NCBI GenBank assembly: GCA_016946835.1
Contig: JACVTC010000030.1
Location: 315,001-379,000, forward strand
DNA: 64,000 bases
Source: Neocallimastix lanati (nom. inval.)
Taxonomy: Eukaryota; Neocallimastigomycota; Neocallimastigomycetes; Neocallimastigales; Neocallimastigaceae
Direction of reading: 5' to 3'
Part shown: one piece after another, positions 11,686 through 22,004 of the stretch
Layout: each line of letters starts with the position of its first letter
How positions within the stretch are numbered: the first letter of the stretch is position 1
Notes under the pieces: generated by a model
What the model saw: only the letters and a program-made list of their open reading frames with translations
Database searches by the model: none
Told to the model about the DNA's origin: nothing
Translations under genes and position numbers: made by a program

Positions 11686-11847
11686 ATGATGGACAAAGAG
11701 GAAGATTTTAATGATATTAATTTGTACTTAATGTGTCGCCTTCCTAGTGGAAATGTAGTATATAGAATATTAAAGGTCGGCTCGGGGAAAAGAAGGTGTT
11801 TTATATATAATATCTTTCAGTCCTCTTCGAGTGAATATTCTTTTTAG
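11686..11847 (+). CDS. small hypothetical protein (53 aa)
   Basis: ATG ATG opens a 53-codon frame ending in TAG. It has unusually normal composition for this region: MMDKEEDFNDINLYLMCRLP at the start, then a basic GSGKRRC segment and a Ser-rich end. No family is recognised. The A/C/G-containing stretch stands out from the spacer, so it is either a genuine short gene, an exon, or a remnant of a larger decayed gene. No splice signals were established. Confidence 0.3.
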   Translation: MMDKEEDFNDINLYLMCRLPSGNVVYRILKVGSGKRRCFIYNIFQSSSSEYSF

Positions 11848-11941
11848 ATTTCATATTTTGTGGACTTTCGAAATTCCTTACTAATATTATTCCTATTGTA
11901 AAAAAAAAAAAAAAAATAAAAATAAAAATAAAAAAAGTTAT

Positions 11942-12067
11942 ACCTATTGTGATTTTTTTTTGTTTATTTTTTATCTTATTTCTTTTTATTACATGTATTT
12001 TATCACATATTTAATTAATAAAGATGAAACAAGTTTGCTGCCGTTAAAAAAAAAAAAAACCTATTGT
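11942..12067 (+). mobile_element. 5'-truncated LINE 3' end with target-site duplication
   Basis: About 108 bp (11,951-12,058) of the 3' tail of the local LINE family, ending TTTGCTGCCGTT plus poly(A). It is flanked by the direct repeat ACCTATTGT at 11,942-11,950 and 12,059-12,067. The body includes ACATGTATTTTATCACATAT and AATTAATAAAGATGAAACAA, the same as the tail of the larger copy at 16,866-18,363. This is target-primed reverse transcription with strong 5' truncation; no coding sequence is left. Confidence 0.85.
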
Positions 12068-12089
12068 AATTACTGGTTTTTACACTATG

Positions 12090-12345
12090 ATCAATTTGTA
12101 TACTATTAGATCTACCGTTGTCAAGAGCATCGACATCGAAACGATAATATAAAGAAGAAATTTGATACAGATTTAATGACAATTTTTATCCATATGGAGT
12201 TATCATTGATAAATGGGAAGAATTAGAGGTCGGTTTCGTCCTCAAAACTCATAAAGTAGTTATTAAATGTTAATGTAAAAAATTACATACATTTTATTTT
12301 TATGTATGTTTTTAATAAATATTATTAAATGAAGTTTATTCCTAA
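12090..12345 (+). repeat. dispersed degenerate repeat, copy A
   Basis: Shares a recognisable sequence with 23,445-23,700: both contain CTACC(G/A)TTGT, a TCGAC(A/G)TCGAA core, AATTTTTATCCA(T/C)AT, ATTATCATTGATAAATG-like and TTTCGTCC segments, and end in TTTTTAATAAATATTATTAAATGAAG before poly(A). Pieces of the translation (DNFYPYGVIIDKWEELE) look protein-like but frames are broken. It is possibly the remnant of a duplicated gene or retroelement. Confidence 0.6.
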
Positions 12346-12735
12346 TCTAAAAAAAAAAACAACTTATTTTTAATAAATAAATTCAGTAAAAAATCCAAAA
12401 CAAAAAACAAAAAACAAAAACAAAAAAAATAAATAAATAAAATTATTTTTAAATTTAAATATTTATTAAAAAATACTCAAATTTTATACAAAGATAAACA
12501 TTTTTTTTAAATTATTTTTTATTTTTTAATATAGTTTTATTTTATTTTATTTTTATTTTTTAATGATTTTCTATTTACATGCAAAGTAAATAAATTATTA
12601 ATCTATTTTTTTTTTATAATAATATATTTAATAATAAATTGATAGTGGTATATTTTTAATTCAATAATTTTATAATTTAATATTTAATATTGAATATTCA
12701 AATTCATAAAATAAATTGTTAATAATCAATTATAT
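12346..12735. other. 3' flank of Hsp20 copy 2
   Basis: Array-unit sequence shared with the other copies: AAATTCAGTAAAAAATCC near 12,380, ACTCAAATTTTATACAAAG, and TATTTACA (reverse complement of TGTAAATA) at 12,572-12,579, about 157 bp past the stop codon. No gene is seen. Confidence 0.6.
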
Positions 12736-13353
12736 TTATTGAACTTGAATAGTACGACGTTGATTCTTAGGTGGTTCAGCTTTAGGTATTATAACTTGTA
12801 ATGATCCATTCTCCATTTTAGCTTCGATCTTGTCAAGATCAGCTGTTTCAGGAATACTGAAAGATCTAGAGAATTTACCATATTCACATTCCATCTTACT
12901 AATTTTCATATTAGGTGCCTTTTTATATTTATTTTCTCTTTCACCTGAAATTATTAAAATACTATCTTCAGATAATTCCATATGAATTTGTTCTTTAGTC
13001 ATACCTGGTAAATCTAATTGAATATAGTAGTTTTTATCATCTTCACAAAGATTATTCTTTGGACGGAAATCTACTAACTTATAGACATCTTTATCTAAAG
13101 CCTGAGATGATTGTCTTTTTGCAGTATTATTATTTGACTTTTGAGATGATTTTTGAGAAGATTTAGCGGATTGAGGATTTGGATGATAAGCATAAGGAGG
13201 ATAACCAAAGAAATAAGGATAACCAGAAACTAAAGGATGATTATAATATTCATTATCATCACTTTTATCACTTTTATTATCATCTAATACTGAATTATTT
13301 AAGATTGAGCGATCGCTTTCCTTAATTGGATCATTTAAAAAGAATAAAGACAT
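12736..13353 (-). CDS. hsp20: small heat-shock protein Hsp20, copy 2
   Basis: Reference copy for the array (205 aa). Residues 1-10 form MSLFFLNDPI, residues 22-34 are acidic (LDDNKSDKSDDN), residues 44-57 are aromatic (GYPYFFGYPPYAYH), residues 60-85 are a Ser/Gln/Lys linker, and the alpha-crystallin domain spans about 88-192. The beta-strand signature AKMENGSLQVIIPK is at 178-191 and the C-terminal TIQVQ (IxV motif) at 201-205. No intron. It is expected to act as an oligomeric cytosolic holdase under stress. Variant state (residues 35/39/60/65/86/106/147/184): E H P S L D P S. Upstream are a TATA box and a near-consensus heat-shock element; downstream is the TGTAAATA element. Confidence 0.98.
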   Translation of the reverse strand: MSLFFLNDPIKESDRSILNNSVLDDNKSDKSDDNEYYNHPLVSGYPYFFGYPPYAYHPNPQSAKSSQKSSQKSNNNTAKRQSSQALDKDVYKLVDFRPKNNLCEDDKNYYIQLDLPGMTKEQIHMELSEDSILIISGERENKYKKAPNMKISKMECEYGKFSRSFSIPETADLDKIEAKMENGSLQVIIPKAEPPKNQRRTIQVQ

Positions 13354-13524
13354 TTTGAATTTAAATTATATTTTTTTTATTTTTTATTATTTTTTTTTTC
13401 TTGTATTATTTATTAATAATATATATATATTTTTATTTTATATTTCTTTTAAATTATATTTTTTTATATTTCTTTTTATGTTTAAATATATAACCTTTTT
13501 GATTTTATTTAATTTTTATAAACG

Positions 13525-13893
13525 CTTTTATACTATTGTATAATAAATATTTTAAATAATTTTTTATATTTAAAAATTAACGAATTTAAAAAATTTTAAA
13601 CTGATTTTTTTGTCATATTTATATTTTTTTTTTATAATAACAAAAAAAAATAAGAAATAATGAATTATTAATGTTTGGTAAATTAAATTTTGATATAAAG
13701 AATTTCCTTTTAATAATAATAAATATTAATAAATAATATTTATTAAAATTTATACCGAAATATTTATAATTATTTTTAATATTATTAATAATTATTAAGA
13801 AATTAAAGAAAAAAAAGAAGTAATAGAAGAAAATTTTTATAGAAAAATAAAGAAAATAAAATTATTATTAAAATAATGTAGAAAATTGTAGAA
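13525..13893 (-). promoter_or_regulatory. upstream module of Hsp20 copy 2
   Basis: On the minus strand, TATAAAAG (13,525-13,532) followed by CG lies about 172 bp before the ATG. Further upstream is TTCTACAATTTTC (13,881-13,893), which fits nTTCnnGAAnnTTCn except for CAA in the middle unit. Beyond it is an ATTT array and then a TACGTAATACATTAAAT block (about 13,930). The same order recurs upstream of most copies. Confidence 0.5.
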
Positions 13894-13896
13894 AAA

Positions 13897-13927
<31 letters not shown>

Positions 13928-14530
13928 ATACGTAATACATTAAATTGTAATATGTAATATATTATTAACATTATTTATGTTTATTTTAAAATTAAGTTAA
14001 TTATAAAAAGTAATTATATAATTTTAACATAATTAAAATTAATCCATTATAAAACAATTAAATAACAAATATTATAATAAATTAAATTATTAAGAAATTT
14101 AAATTATTTAAAATATATTCAAAATTATTCATTAAAAAAAATATTATATATTACTTTTGAAAGATAATGCAAAAAGTTCAATATATATATAAAATTTATT
14201 ATTAAATGTCAATAGTTTCAATTATAAAGTTAATATTATAATTTCTTTTTCTTAAAAACATATATTACCTGTAACCCAATCTTTAATAAACATCCTCAAT
14301 ACTATTAATTATTTCAATAAATTCAGCATATTTTTCTTTTGAATTTTTTATAGCATATTTTGAACTTCTTCATATAATTCCCTTCCATTATACTTACAAT
14401 AAAAGTATTTACTTAAGTTAATATTTTTCATTACTTTTTCTTTGGATATTATAATCATCCAAAGAAAACTCAAAATTTAATTTTAAATTTTTATACAAAT
14501 GTATAAAGAAATATATTATCTCATCTTTAT
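13894..14530. other. inter-copy spacer (copies 2-3), duplicated block
   Basis: Contains the AATA tetramer array and TACGTAATACATT block of the copy 2 upstream module. From about 14,150 to 14,610 the sequence is nearly identical to 20,215-20,690 (shared CTGTAACCCAATCTTTAATA and CCCTTCCATTATACTTACAA), showing duplication of the whole spacer. Confidence 0.7.
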
Positions 14531-14604
14531 GATAGAAATGTTTATAAGTTTTATAACTTCTGTCCAAAATTCAATTATGGTGAAAATGAAAAGAACTACT
14601 ATAA

Positions 14605-14606
<2 letters not shown>
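14531..14606 (+). pseudogene. Hsp20 relic, opposite strand to its neighbours
   Basis: Plus-strand translation DRNVYKFYNFCPKFNYGENE then KNYYN aligns with the start of the Hsp20 crystallin domain (DKDVYKLVDFRPKNNLCEDD then KNYYI). Only this piece survives; the rest was lost at an AT/poly(T) junction near 14,610. It lies antisense to the functional copies 2 and 3. Confidence 0.75.
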
Positions 14607-14635
<29 letters not shown>

Positions 14636-15166
14636 TATAACTGAAATTATTGAAAACTTTAACATTATGTTATTTATTCATTTATTAATTTGATGTATAA
14701 TTTATTATAAAACACAAATTTAATAAAAAAAAAAAGATATTATTTGTCCAAATTGTACATAATATTTTTTTTAAATAGTAATGTGAATTAAAAATTTAAC
14801 TTAAAATAAAGTGTATAAATAAATTCAGTAAAAAATCCAAAACAAAAAAGTAAAAAAAACAAAAACAAAAAATAAATAAATAAATATAATTATTTTTAAA
14901 TTTAAATATTTATTAAAAAATACTCAAATTTTATACAAAGATAAATATTTTTTTTTTTTTTAAATTATTTTTTATTTTTATTTTATTTTTTTTTATTGAT
15001 TTTCTATTTACATGCAAAATAAATAAATTATTTATCTAATTTTTTTATAATAATATATTAAATAATAAATTGATAGTGGTATATTTTTAATTCAATAATT
15101 TTATAATTTAATATTTAATATTGAATATTCAAATTCATAAAATAAATTGTTAATAATCAATTATAT
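14607..15166. other. spacer and 3' flank of Hsp20 copy 3
   Basis: Shared spacer modules on the minus strand: CTGAATTTATTTATACACTT near 14,830 and GGACAAATAATATC near 14,750, also seen next to LINE-like coding remnants at 23.9 and 35.9 kb. TATTTACA is at 15,005-15,012. No gene is seen; the 64-codon frame at 14,499 is chance. Confidence 0.6.
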
Positions 15167-15784
15167 TTATTGAACTTGAATAGTACGACGTTGATTCTTA
15201 GGTGGTTCAGCTTTAGGTATTATAACTTGTAATGATCCATTCTCCATTTTAGCTTCTATCTTATCAAGATCAGCTGTTTCAGGAATACTGAAAGATCTAG
15301 AGAATTTACCATATTCACATTCCATCTTACTAATTTTCATATTAGGTGCCTTTTTATATTTATTTTCTCTTTCACCTGAAATAATTAAAATACTATCTTC
15401 AGATAATTCCATATGAATTTGTTCTTTAGTCATGCCTGGTAAATCTAATTGAATATAGTAGTTTTTATCATCTTCACAAAGATTATTCTTTGGACGGAAA
15501 TCTACTAACTTATAGACATCTTTATCTAAAGCCTGAGATGATTGTCTTTTTGCAGTATTATTATTTGACTTTTGATTTGATTTTTGAGAAGGTTTAGCGG
15601 ATTGAGAATTTGGATGATAAGCATAAGGAGGATAACCAAAGAAATATGGATAACCAGAAACTAAAGGATGATTATAATATTCATTATCATCACTTTTATC
15701 ACTTTTATTATCATCTAATACGGAATTATTTAAGATTGAGCGATCGCTTTCCTTAATTGGATCATTTAAAAAGAATAAAGACAT
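15167..15784 (-). CDS. hsp20: small heat-shock protein Hsp20, copy 3
   Basis: 205 aa, intact, same architecture as copy 2: acidic/aromatic arm, crystallin domain about 88-192, TIQVQ tail. Variant state (35/39/60/65/86/106/147/184): E H S P L D P S, with KPSQKSNQKSNNNTA in the linker, matching copy 9 there although the two genes are on opposite strands and 18 kb apart. The GCGATCGC octamer at codons 12-15 is present. TATA box at 15,920-15,927; TGTAAATA element at 15,005-15,012 downstream. Confidence 0.98.
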   Translation of the reverse strand: MSLFFLNDPIKESDRSILNNSVLDDNKSDKSDDNEYYNHPLVSGYPYFFGYPPYAYHPNSQSAKPSQKSNQKSNNNTAKRQSSQALDKDVYKLVDFRPKNNLCEDDKNYYIQLDLPGMTKEQIHMELSEDSILIISGERENKYKKAPNMKISKMECEYGKFSRSFSIPETADLDKIEAKMENGSLQVIIPKAEPPKNQRRTIQVQ

Positions 15785-15919
15785 TTTGAATATATATTTA
15801 ATTTTATTTTTTTTTATATTATTTAATAATTATATGCTTTTTTTTATTTATTTTTTTTTATTTCTTTTTATGTTTTAATAAATAACTTTTTTTCGATTTT
15901 ATTTAATTTTTTGTAAACG

Positions 15920-16250
15920 CTTTTATACAATTGTATAGTAAATATTTTAAATAATTATTTATATTTAAAAATTAATGAATTTAAAAAATTTTAAATTGAC
16001 TTTTTTGTCATATTTATATTTTTTTTTTAAATAATAAAAAAAATAAAAAAAAAATAAAAAAATAATGAATTATTAATGTTTGGTAAATTAAATTTTGATA
16101 TAAAGAATTTCTTTTTATTAATAATAAATATTAATAAATAATATTTAATATTTATAATCATTTTTAATATTATTAATAATTATAAAGAAATTAAAGAAAA
16201 AAAGAATAATAGAAGAAAAATTTTATAGAAAAATAAAGAAAATTGTAGAA
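15920..16250 (-). promoter_or_regulatory. upstream module of Hsp20 copy 3
   Basis: TATAAAAG (15,920-15,927, minus strand) with a CG after it, about 137 bp before the ATG. Heat-shock-element-like TTCTACAATTTTC at 16,238-16,250. An AATA array and the ACGTAATACATTAAATTG block follow to about 16,325. Confidence 0.5.
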
Positions 16251-16852
16251 AAATAAATAAATAAATAAATAAATAAAAAAATAAATAAATACGTAATACA
16301 TTAAATTGTAATATGTAATATATTATTACATTATTTTGTTTATTTTAAAATTAAATTACCATTAAAAGTAATTATACAATTTTAAAATTAAATTACCATT
16401 AAAAGTAATTATACAATTTTAATATAATTAAAATTAATCCATTATAAAATAATATTAAATAACAAATATTATAATAAATTAAATAACTAATAATCTTATT
16501 CAATTATTTATAATATTATACAAAATATTTATATACATTATTAGATATTTTAAAATTAAGATATAAATGTAAATATATAATAATAACAATAATGATAAAA
16601 TAATAATTTTATTTAAAAAAGCGTGTAAAAGATTAAGTAAAATATAAAATAATAAAAATTAAAAATAAACAAATTTTAAATAATCATGAAAATACAGTAC
16701 AATAAAGAATAAAAATAATTTCAAAAGTGAAAAAGTTTCAGTGTGATGAAAAATAATAAAATATAAATATTATAATTTTTTTTTATAACCGAAATTATTG
16801 AAAACTTTAACATTATGTTATTTATTCATTTATTAATTTGATGTATAATTTA
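16251..16852. other. inter-copy spacer (copies 3-4)
   Basis: AATA array, a local duplication of about 42 bp (two copies of AAATTACCATTAAAAGTAAT at about 16,352-16,420), and a block from 16,490 to 16,800 that matches 21,025-21,480 (shared GTGAAAAAGTTTCAGTGTGA). The Hsp20 relic seen in the neighbouring spacers is missing here. Confidence 0.6.
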
Positions 16853-16862
16853 TTATAAAACA

Positions 16863-16901
<39 letters not shown>

Positions 16902-18376
16902 GGCAGCAAACTTGTTTCATCTTTATTAATTAAATATTTGATAAAATACATGTAATAAAATAATAAAAAAAAAAAAGATAAAAAAATAAACAAAAAATAA
17001 AACACAAAATAAAAATAAAATAATGGTATAATATATTCTAGTTTCATTTAATTAATATTTGTAAGACTTCACAAGGGCATTATTATACTGAAGTATAATA
17101 ATTAACTTTGACTTCGCAATGTTAATCATAATTTTAAGATACAAAATTATGATCTTCATTGGTTGCGCTAGCCCTGCTGGCCTGTCTTACTGTTTCTTCA
17201 GCATTGACGCTCTTGGTAGTAGTAGTACGATTCGATTTGAACCTATTGAACAAAGACCATTGCTGGCCAATAGCAATAGGTATAATCGATTGGAGAAGTG
17301 CCGCAGTAACCACTAAGAACGGAGTATCAGAATAAGCACCTGATTTCATCTGGCACTTAAATAGATCCTTCCATTCCCTTGTACTATTATTAATACTTCG
17401 ACCTCCAAGAAGGAAATTAAACACTTTTTCACACACACTAGAATCAATATACACATTATTTTCAATACTATTACTAACATTACTAAAAATACTATTACTA
17501 ATATTATTATTACTATTATAACTATTACTATTATTACTATTACTATTATCATTATTACTATTAACAATATCATTTGTTAGGTTGCCACGGTAAAAAGCAT
17601 TATATAAAAATAAAATTTTATCATTAACTTTACTACGAGTATGATTGAAAAAGGGACAATCAATTAACCAATGACTTATCCATTGTTTATTACTTTTACA
17701 ACAGGGACAAAAATTAGGACACATTTGGTCCACTATTTTTGCAGCTTTAGCAATTCTAGCATCTAATCTATATCCGCTTCGTGCTCTCAATAGCCAATAG
17801 AAACCATATGAAAGATCAGGATAGTCATAACAAAGTTTTATAAATTTTGATGTTTCTTCGAATTTGTTTTTGTCATAAAACTCAGCTTTAATAGAATTGA
17901 TTTTCATATCTCTTTTCCAATAAAAATCCTTGATTTTATTATCGTTATTACCTCTTTTCTCTAGTTTACGTTTAAGAGTTCTACTTTCTTTTGTCCATGT
18001 ATATTTTCTAGATTTTGGAATATTATTAACTAAATAGGAAATAATACAATTTGAATTTTTCCATTTATCAAAACATTTGACCTGAGACAAAGCACACTTA
18101 GCTGAAAATGGAGGAATATGTAAATCTTTTGAAATAGAATATACATTAATAAATGATTTGGCTTTTTGTATACCTGCAATCCATCTTAATCCTTTATTAA
18201 TTAATTTCTGAGTATTATTTGTTCTCGTTTTATTCGAACCAAGTAAAGGTGCGAAGTAAGAGACTTTACTAAGTACATAAGAGTTAATTATAATCTTCTT
18301 AAATGGAATAGGAATTTTGGAATTTGAAAGAAATTTACTAACAGAAAAGAGAGCTTTAGTTACTTATAAAACACAA
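16853..18376 (-). mobile_element. 5'-truncated LINE (non-LTR retrotransposon), 1.5 kb
   Basis: The body 16,866-18,363 is flanked by the 13-bp direct repeat TTATAAAACACAA (16,853-16,865 and 18,364-18,376), a target-site duplication. The uninterrupted target is still visible in the paralogous spacer at about 14,703. Reading the minus strand, the element starts inside the reverse transcriptase thumb region, continues through a zinc-knuckle C-terminus, and ends TTTGCTGCCGTT followed by about 33 A. The 3' untranslated part contains ACTTCACAAGGGC and AATAAAGATGAAACAAG. It is young enough that the frame is still open, and is inserted in the spacer between Hsp20 copies 3 and 4. Confidence 0.92.
17134..18363 (-). 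CDS. C-terminal part of LINE ORF2 (reverse transcriptase end plus zf-RVT zinc knuckle), 5' truncated
   Basis: The minus-strand frame is open from the element's truncated 5' edge (TKALFSVSKFLSNSKIPIPF...) to the stop at 17,134. No ATG exists upstream of the conserved core, so this is a partial protein. Recognisable parts: YFAPLLGSNKTRTNN and INKGLRWIAG of the post-palm region; then CPNFCPCC...SHWLIDCPFF (about two thirds along), the CxxC...HxxxxC zinc knuckle typical of LINE C-termini; an Asn/Ser run from an AAT-type expansion; FLLGGRS...W..LF; and a VRQASRAS tail. Decayed relatives lie at 23.7, 35.4 and 47 kb. It cannot transpose by itself because the endonuclease and most of the RT are absent. 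Confidence 0.88.
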   Translation of the reverse strand, partial: VTKALFSVSKFLSNSKIPIPFKKIIINSYVLSKVSYFAPLLGSNKTRTNNTQKLINKGLRWIAGIQKAKSFINVYSISKDLHIPPFSAKCALSQVKCFDKWKNSNCIISYLVNNIPKSRKYTWTKESRTLKRKLEKRGNNDNKIKDFYWKRDMKINSIKAEFYDKNKFEETSKFIKLCYDYPDLSYGFYWLLRARSGYRLDARIAKAAKIVDQMCPNFCPCCKSNKQWISHWLIDCPFFNHTRSKVNDKILFLYNAFYRGNLTNDIVNSNNDNSNSNNSNSYNSNNNISNSIFSNVSNSIENNVYIDSSVCEKVFNFLLGGRSINNSTREWKDLFKCQMKSGAYSDTPFLVVTAALLQSIIPIAIGQQWSLFNRFKSNRTTTTKSVNAEETVRQASRASATNEDHNFVS

Positions 18377-18828
18377 ATTTAATAAAAAAAAAAGATATTA
18401 TTTGTCCAAATTGTACATAATATTTTTTTTAAATAGTAATGTGAATTAAAAATTTAACTTAAAATAAAGTGTATAAATAAATTCAGTAAAAAATCCAAAA
18501 CAAAAAAGTAAAAAAAACAAAAACAAAAAATAAATAAATAAATATAATTATTTTTAAATTTAAATATTTATTAAAAAATACTCAAATTTTATACAAAGAT
18601 AAATATATTTTTTTTTTTTTAAATTATTTTTTATTTTTATTTTTATTTTTTTTTATTGATTTTCTATTTACATGCAAAATAAATAAATTATTTATCTAAT
18701 TTTTTTATAATAATATATTAAATAATAAATTGATAGTGGTATATTTATAAATCATTATTTTTATGATTTAATAATTAATATTAAAAATATTCAAATTCAT
18801 TAAATAAATCGTTAATAATCAATTATAT
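18377..18828. other. 3' flank of Hsp20 copy 4
   Basis: Same modules as at 14,720-15,166 (GGACAAATAATATC, CTGAATTTATTTATACACTT, ACTCAAATTTTATAC in matching order). TATTTACA at 18,665-18,672. No gene. Confidence 0.6.
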
Positions 18829-19446
18829 TTATTGAACTTGAATAGTACGACGTTGATTCTTAGGTGGTTCAGCTTTAGGTATTATAACTTGTAATGATCC
18901 ATTCTCCATTTTAGCTTCTATCTTATCAAGATCAGCCGTTTCAGGAATACTGAAAGATCTAGAGAATTTACCATATTCACATTCCATCTTACTAATTTTC
19001 ATATTAGCTGCCTTTTTATATTTATTTTCTCTTTCACCTGAAATTATTAAAATACTATCTTCAGATAATTCCATATGAATTTGTTCTTTAGTCATACCTG
19101 GTAAATCTAATTGAATATAGTAGTTTTTATCATCTTCACAAAGATTATTCTTTGGACGGAAATCTACTAACTTATAGACATCTTTATCGAAAGCTTGAGA
19201 TGATTGTCTTTTTGCATCATTATTATTTGACTTTTGATTTGATTTTTGAGAAGATTTAGCGGATTGAGGATTTGGATGATAAGCATAAGGAGGATAACCG
19301 AAGAAATAAGGATAACCAGAAACTAAAGGATGATTATAATATTCATTATCATCACTTTTATCACTTTTATTATCATCTAATACAGAATTATTTAAGATTG
19401 AGCGATCGCTTTCCTTAATTGGATCATTTAAAAAGAATAAAGACAT
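18829..19446 (-). CDS. hsp20: small heat-shock protein Hsp20, copy 4
   Basis: 205 aa, intact. Variant state (35/39/60/65/86/106/147/184): E H P S F D A S; linker KSSQKSNQKSNNNDA with a unique Asp. Ala147 (KKAANMK) replaces Pro of copies 2 and 3, while residue 86 is Phe, so it combines alleles that are separate elsewhere in the array. Crystallin domain and TIQVQ tail are complete. The TATA element upstream is the slightly altered TATAAAAACG. Confidence 0.98.
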   Translation of the reverse strand: MSLFFLNDPIKESDRSILNNSVLDDNKSDKSDDNEYYNHPLVSGYPYFFGYPPYAYHPNPQSAKSSQKSNQKSNNNDAKRQSSQAFDKDVYKLVDFRPKNNLCEDDKNYYIQLDLPGMTKEQIHMELSEDSILIISGERENKYKKAANMKISKMECEYGKFSRSFSIPETADLDKIEAKMENGSLQVIIPKAEPPKNQRRTIQVQ

Positions 19447-19581
19447 TTTGAATATATATTTAATTTTATTTTTTTTTTATATTATTTAATAATTATATGC
19501 TTTTTTTTATTTATTTTTTTTTATTTCTTTTTATGTTTTAATATATAACTTTTTTTGATTTTATTTTATATTTAATAAACG

Positions 19582-19939
19582 TTTTTATACTATTGTATAA
19601 TAAATATTTTAAATAATTTTTATATTTAAAATTTGATGAATTTAAAAAATTTAAACTGAATTTTTTGTCTTATTTATATTTTTTTTAAAATAAAAATTAA
19701 TATAAAAAAAAATATTAATGTTTGGTAAATTAAATTTTGATATAAAGAATTTCCTTTTAATAATAATAAATATTAATAAAAAATAAATATTAAAGTTAAT
19801 AAATGAATATTAATAATTATTTGTAATATTATTAATAACTATTAAGAAATTAAAGAAAAAAAGAAATGATAGAAGAAAATTTTTATAGAAAAATAAAGAA
19901 AATAAAATTATTATTAAAATAATGTAGAAAATTGTAGAA
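19582..19939 (-). promoter_or_regulatory. upstream module of Hsp20 copy 4
   Basis: TATAAAAA (19,582-19,589, minus strand) about 136 bp before the ATG. TTCTACAATTTTC at 19,927-19,939. Then a long AATA array (about 19,940-20,000) and the ACGTAATACATTAAATTG block. Confidence 0.5.
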
Positions 19940-19942
19940 AAA

Positions 19943-20001
<59 letters not shown>

Positions 20002-20604
20002 ATACGTAATACATTAAATTGTAATGTATAATATATTATTAACATTATTTATGTTTATTTTAAATTTTTAAGTTACTATAAAAAGTAATTATATAATTTT
20101 AACATAATTAAAATTAATCCATGATAAAACAATTAAATAACAAATATTATAATAAATTAAATTATTAAGAAATTTAAATTATTTAAAATATATTCAAAAT
20201 TATTCATTAATAAAAATATTATATATTACTTTTGAAAGATAATGCAAAAAGTTCAATATATATATAAAATTTATTATTAAATGTCAATAGTTTCAATTAT
20301 AAAGTTAATATTATAATTTCTTTTTCTTAAAAACATATATTACCTGTAACCCAATCTTTAATAAACATCTTCAATACTATTAATTATTTCAATAAATTCA
20401 GCATATTTTTCTTTTGAATTTTTTATAGCATATTTTGAACTTCTTCATATAATTCCCTTCCATTATACTTACAATAAAAGTATTTACTTAAGTTAATATT
20501 TTTCATTACTTTTTCTTTGGATATTATAATCATCCAAAGAAAACTCAAAATTTAATTTTAAATTTTTATACAAATGTATAAAGAAATATATTATCTCATC
20601 TTTA
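19940..20604. other. inter-copy spacer (copies 4-5), duplicate of 14.15-14.61 kb
   Basis: AATA array, then from 20,215 near-identity with 14,150-14,610. No gene apart from the relic that follows. Confidence 0.7.
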
Positions 20605-20679
20605 TGATAGAAATGTTTATAAGTTTTATAACTTCTGTCCAAAATTCAATTATGGTGAAAATGAAAAGAACTACTATAA

Positions 20680-20727
<48 letters not shown>

Positions 20728-20896
20728 GAATGATTAAATAATGAATTCAAATGGTATTAAAACATTGAATATTTCATGTGAAAGGGTTAAATTAAGGAAT
20801 GGAATTAAATATACCAGAATGAATTGTTAATACTACATGTTAAAGCTAAATTGGCAAATGAAGTATTAAAAGTTAATATTTCTAAAGAAGAACCAC

Positions 20897-20905
<9 letters not shown>
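20605..20905 (+). pseudogene. Hsp20 relic, most complete of the plus-strand set
   Basis: Starts DRNVYKFYNFCPKFNYGENE, is split by AT and poly(T) expansions (about 20,679-20,726), then continues with IKTLNISCERVKLRNGIKYT (compare SILIISGERENKYKK) and, after a frame change, HVKAKLANEVLKVNISKEEP (compare KIEAKMENGSLQVIIPKAEP). It ends in a poly(A) run where the EEPPK codons fade. Frameshifts and stops make it non-functional. It is antisense to intact copies 4 and 5. Confidence 0.82.
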
Positions 20906-20941
<36 letters not shown>

Positions 20942-22004
20942 AAAATGAAAAAAAAAAATTATTATTCTATTAAAATTTAATAAATTAAATAAAAAAAAAA
21001 AACATTATTTATATAAAAATAACTAATAACTAATAATCTTATTCAATTATTTATGATATTATAAAAAATATTTATATACATTATTAGATATATTAAAATT
21101 AAGATATAAATGTAAATATATAATAATAATAATGATAAAATAATAAATTTATTTTTTTTATTTTTTTTAGACAAGGAAGAGAATATACTTTCAGTACTTT
21201 GTTAATAGATAATTATATTTTTATGTATTACATTTTTATTTATCTTTATATTATATAACGTATTTATTTTAAATAAATAAAAAAAAAAAAAAGTGTGTAA
21301 AAGATTAAGTAAAATATAAAATAATAAAAATTAAAAATAAACAAATTTTAAATAATCATTGAAAATTTAGTGCAATAAAGAATAAAAATAATTTCAAAAG
21401 TGAAAAAGTTTCAGTGTGATGAAAAATAATAAAATATAAATATAATTATTTTTTTTATATCCGAAATTAATGAGATCTTTAAAATTATATTATTTATTCA
21501 TTTATTAATTTGATGTATAATTTATTATAAAACACAAATTTAATAAAAAAAAAAAGATATTATTTTTCCAAATTGTACATAATATTTTTTTAAATAGTAA
21601 TTGTGAAATAAAAATAACTTAAAATAAAATGCATAAATAAATTCAGTAAAAAGTCCAAAACAAAAAAGCAAAAAACAATAACAAAAACAAAAAAATAAAT
21701 AAATAAAATTATTTTTAAATTTAAATATTTATTAAAATATACTCAAATTTTATACAAAGATAAACATTTTTTTTAAATTATTTTTTATTTTTTAATATAG
21801 TTTTATTTTATTGTATTTTATTTTTTTTAATTGTTTGTCTATTTACATGCAAAATAAATAAATTATTAATCTAATTTTTTTTATAATAATATATTAAATA
21901 ATAAATTGATAGTGGTATATTTATAAATCATTATTTTTATGATTTAATAATTAATATTAAAAATATTCAAATTCATTAAATAAATTGTTTATAATCAATT
22001 ATAT
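20906..22004. other. spacer and 3' flank of Hsp20 copy 5
   Basis: Poly(A) run of about 36 at 20,903-20,939; the block 21,025-21,480 duplicates 16,490-16,800 with an extra insert at about 21,145-21,290; then the CTGAATTTATTTATGCATTT-type module, and TATTTACA at 21,840-21,847. No gene. Confidence 0.6.
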
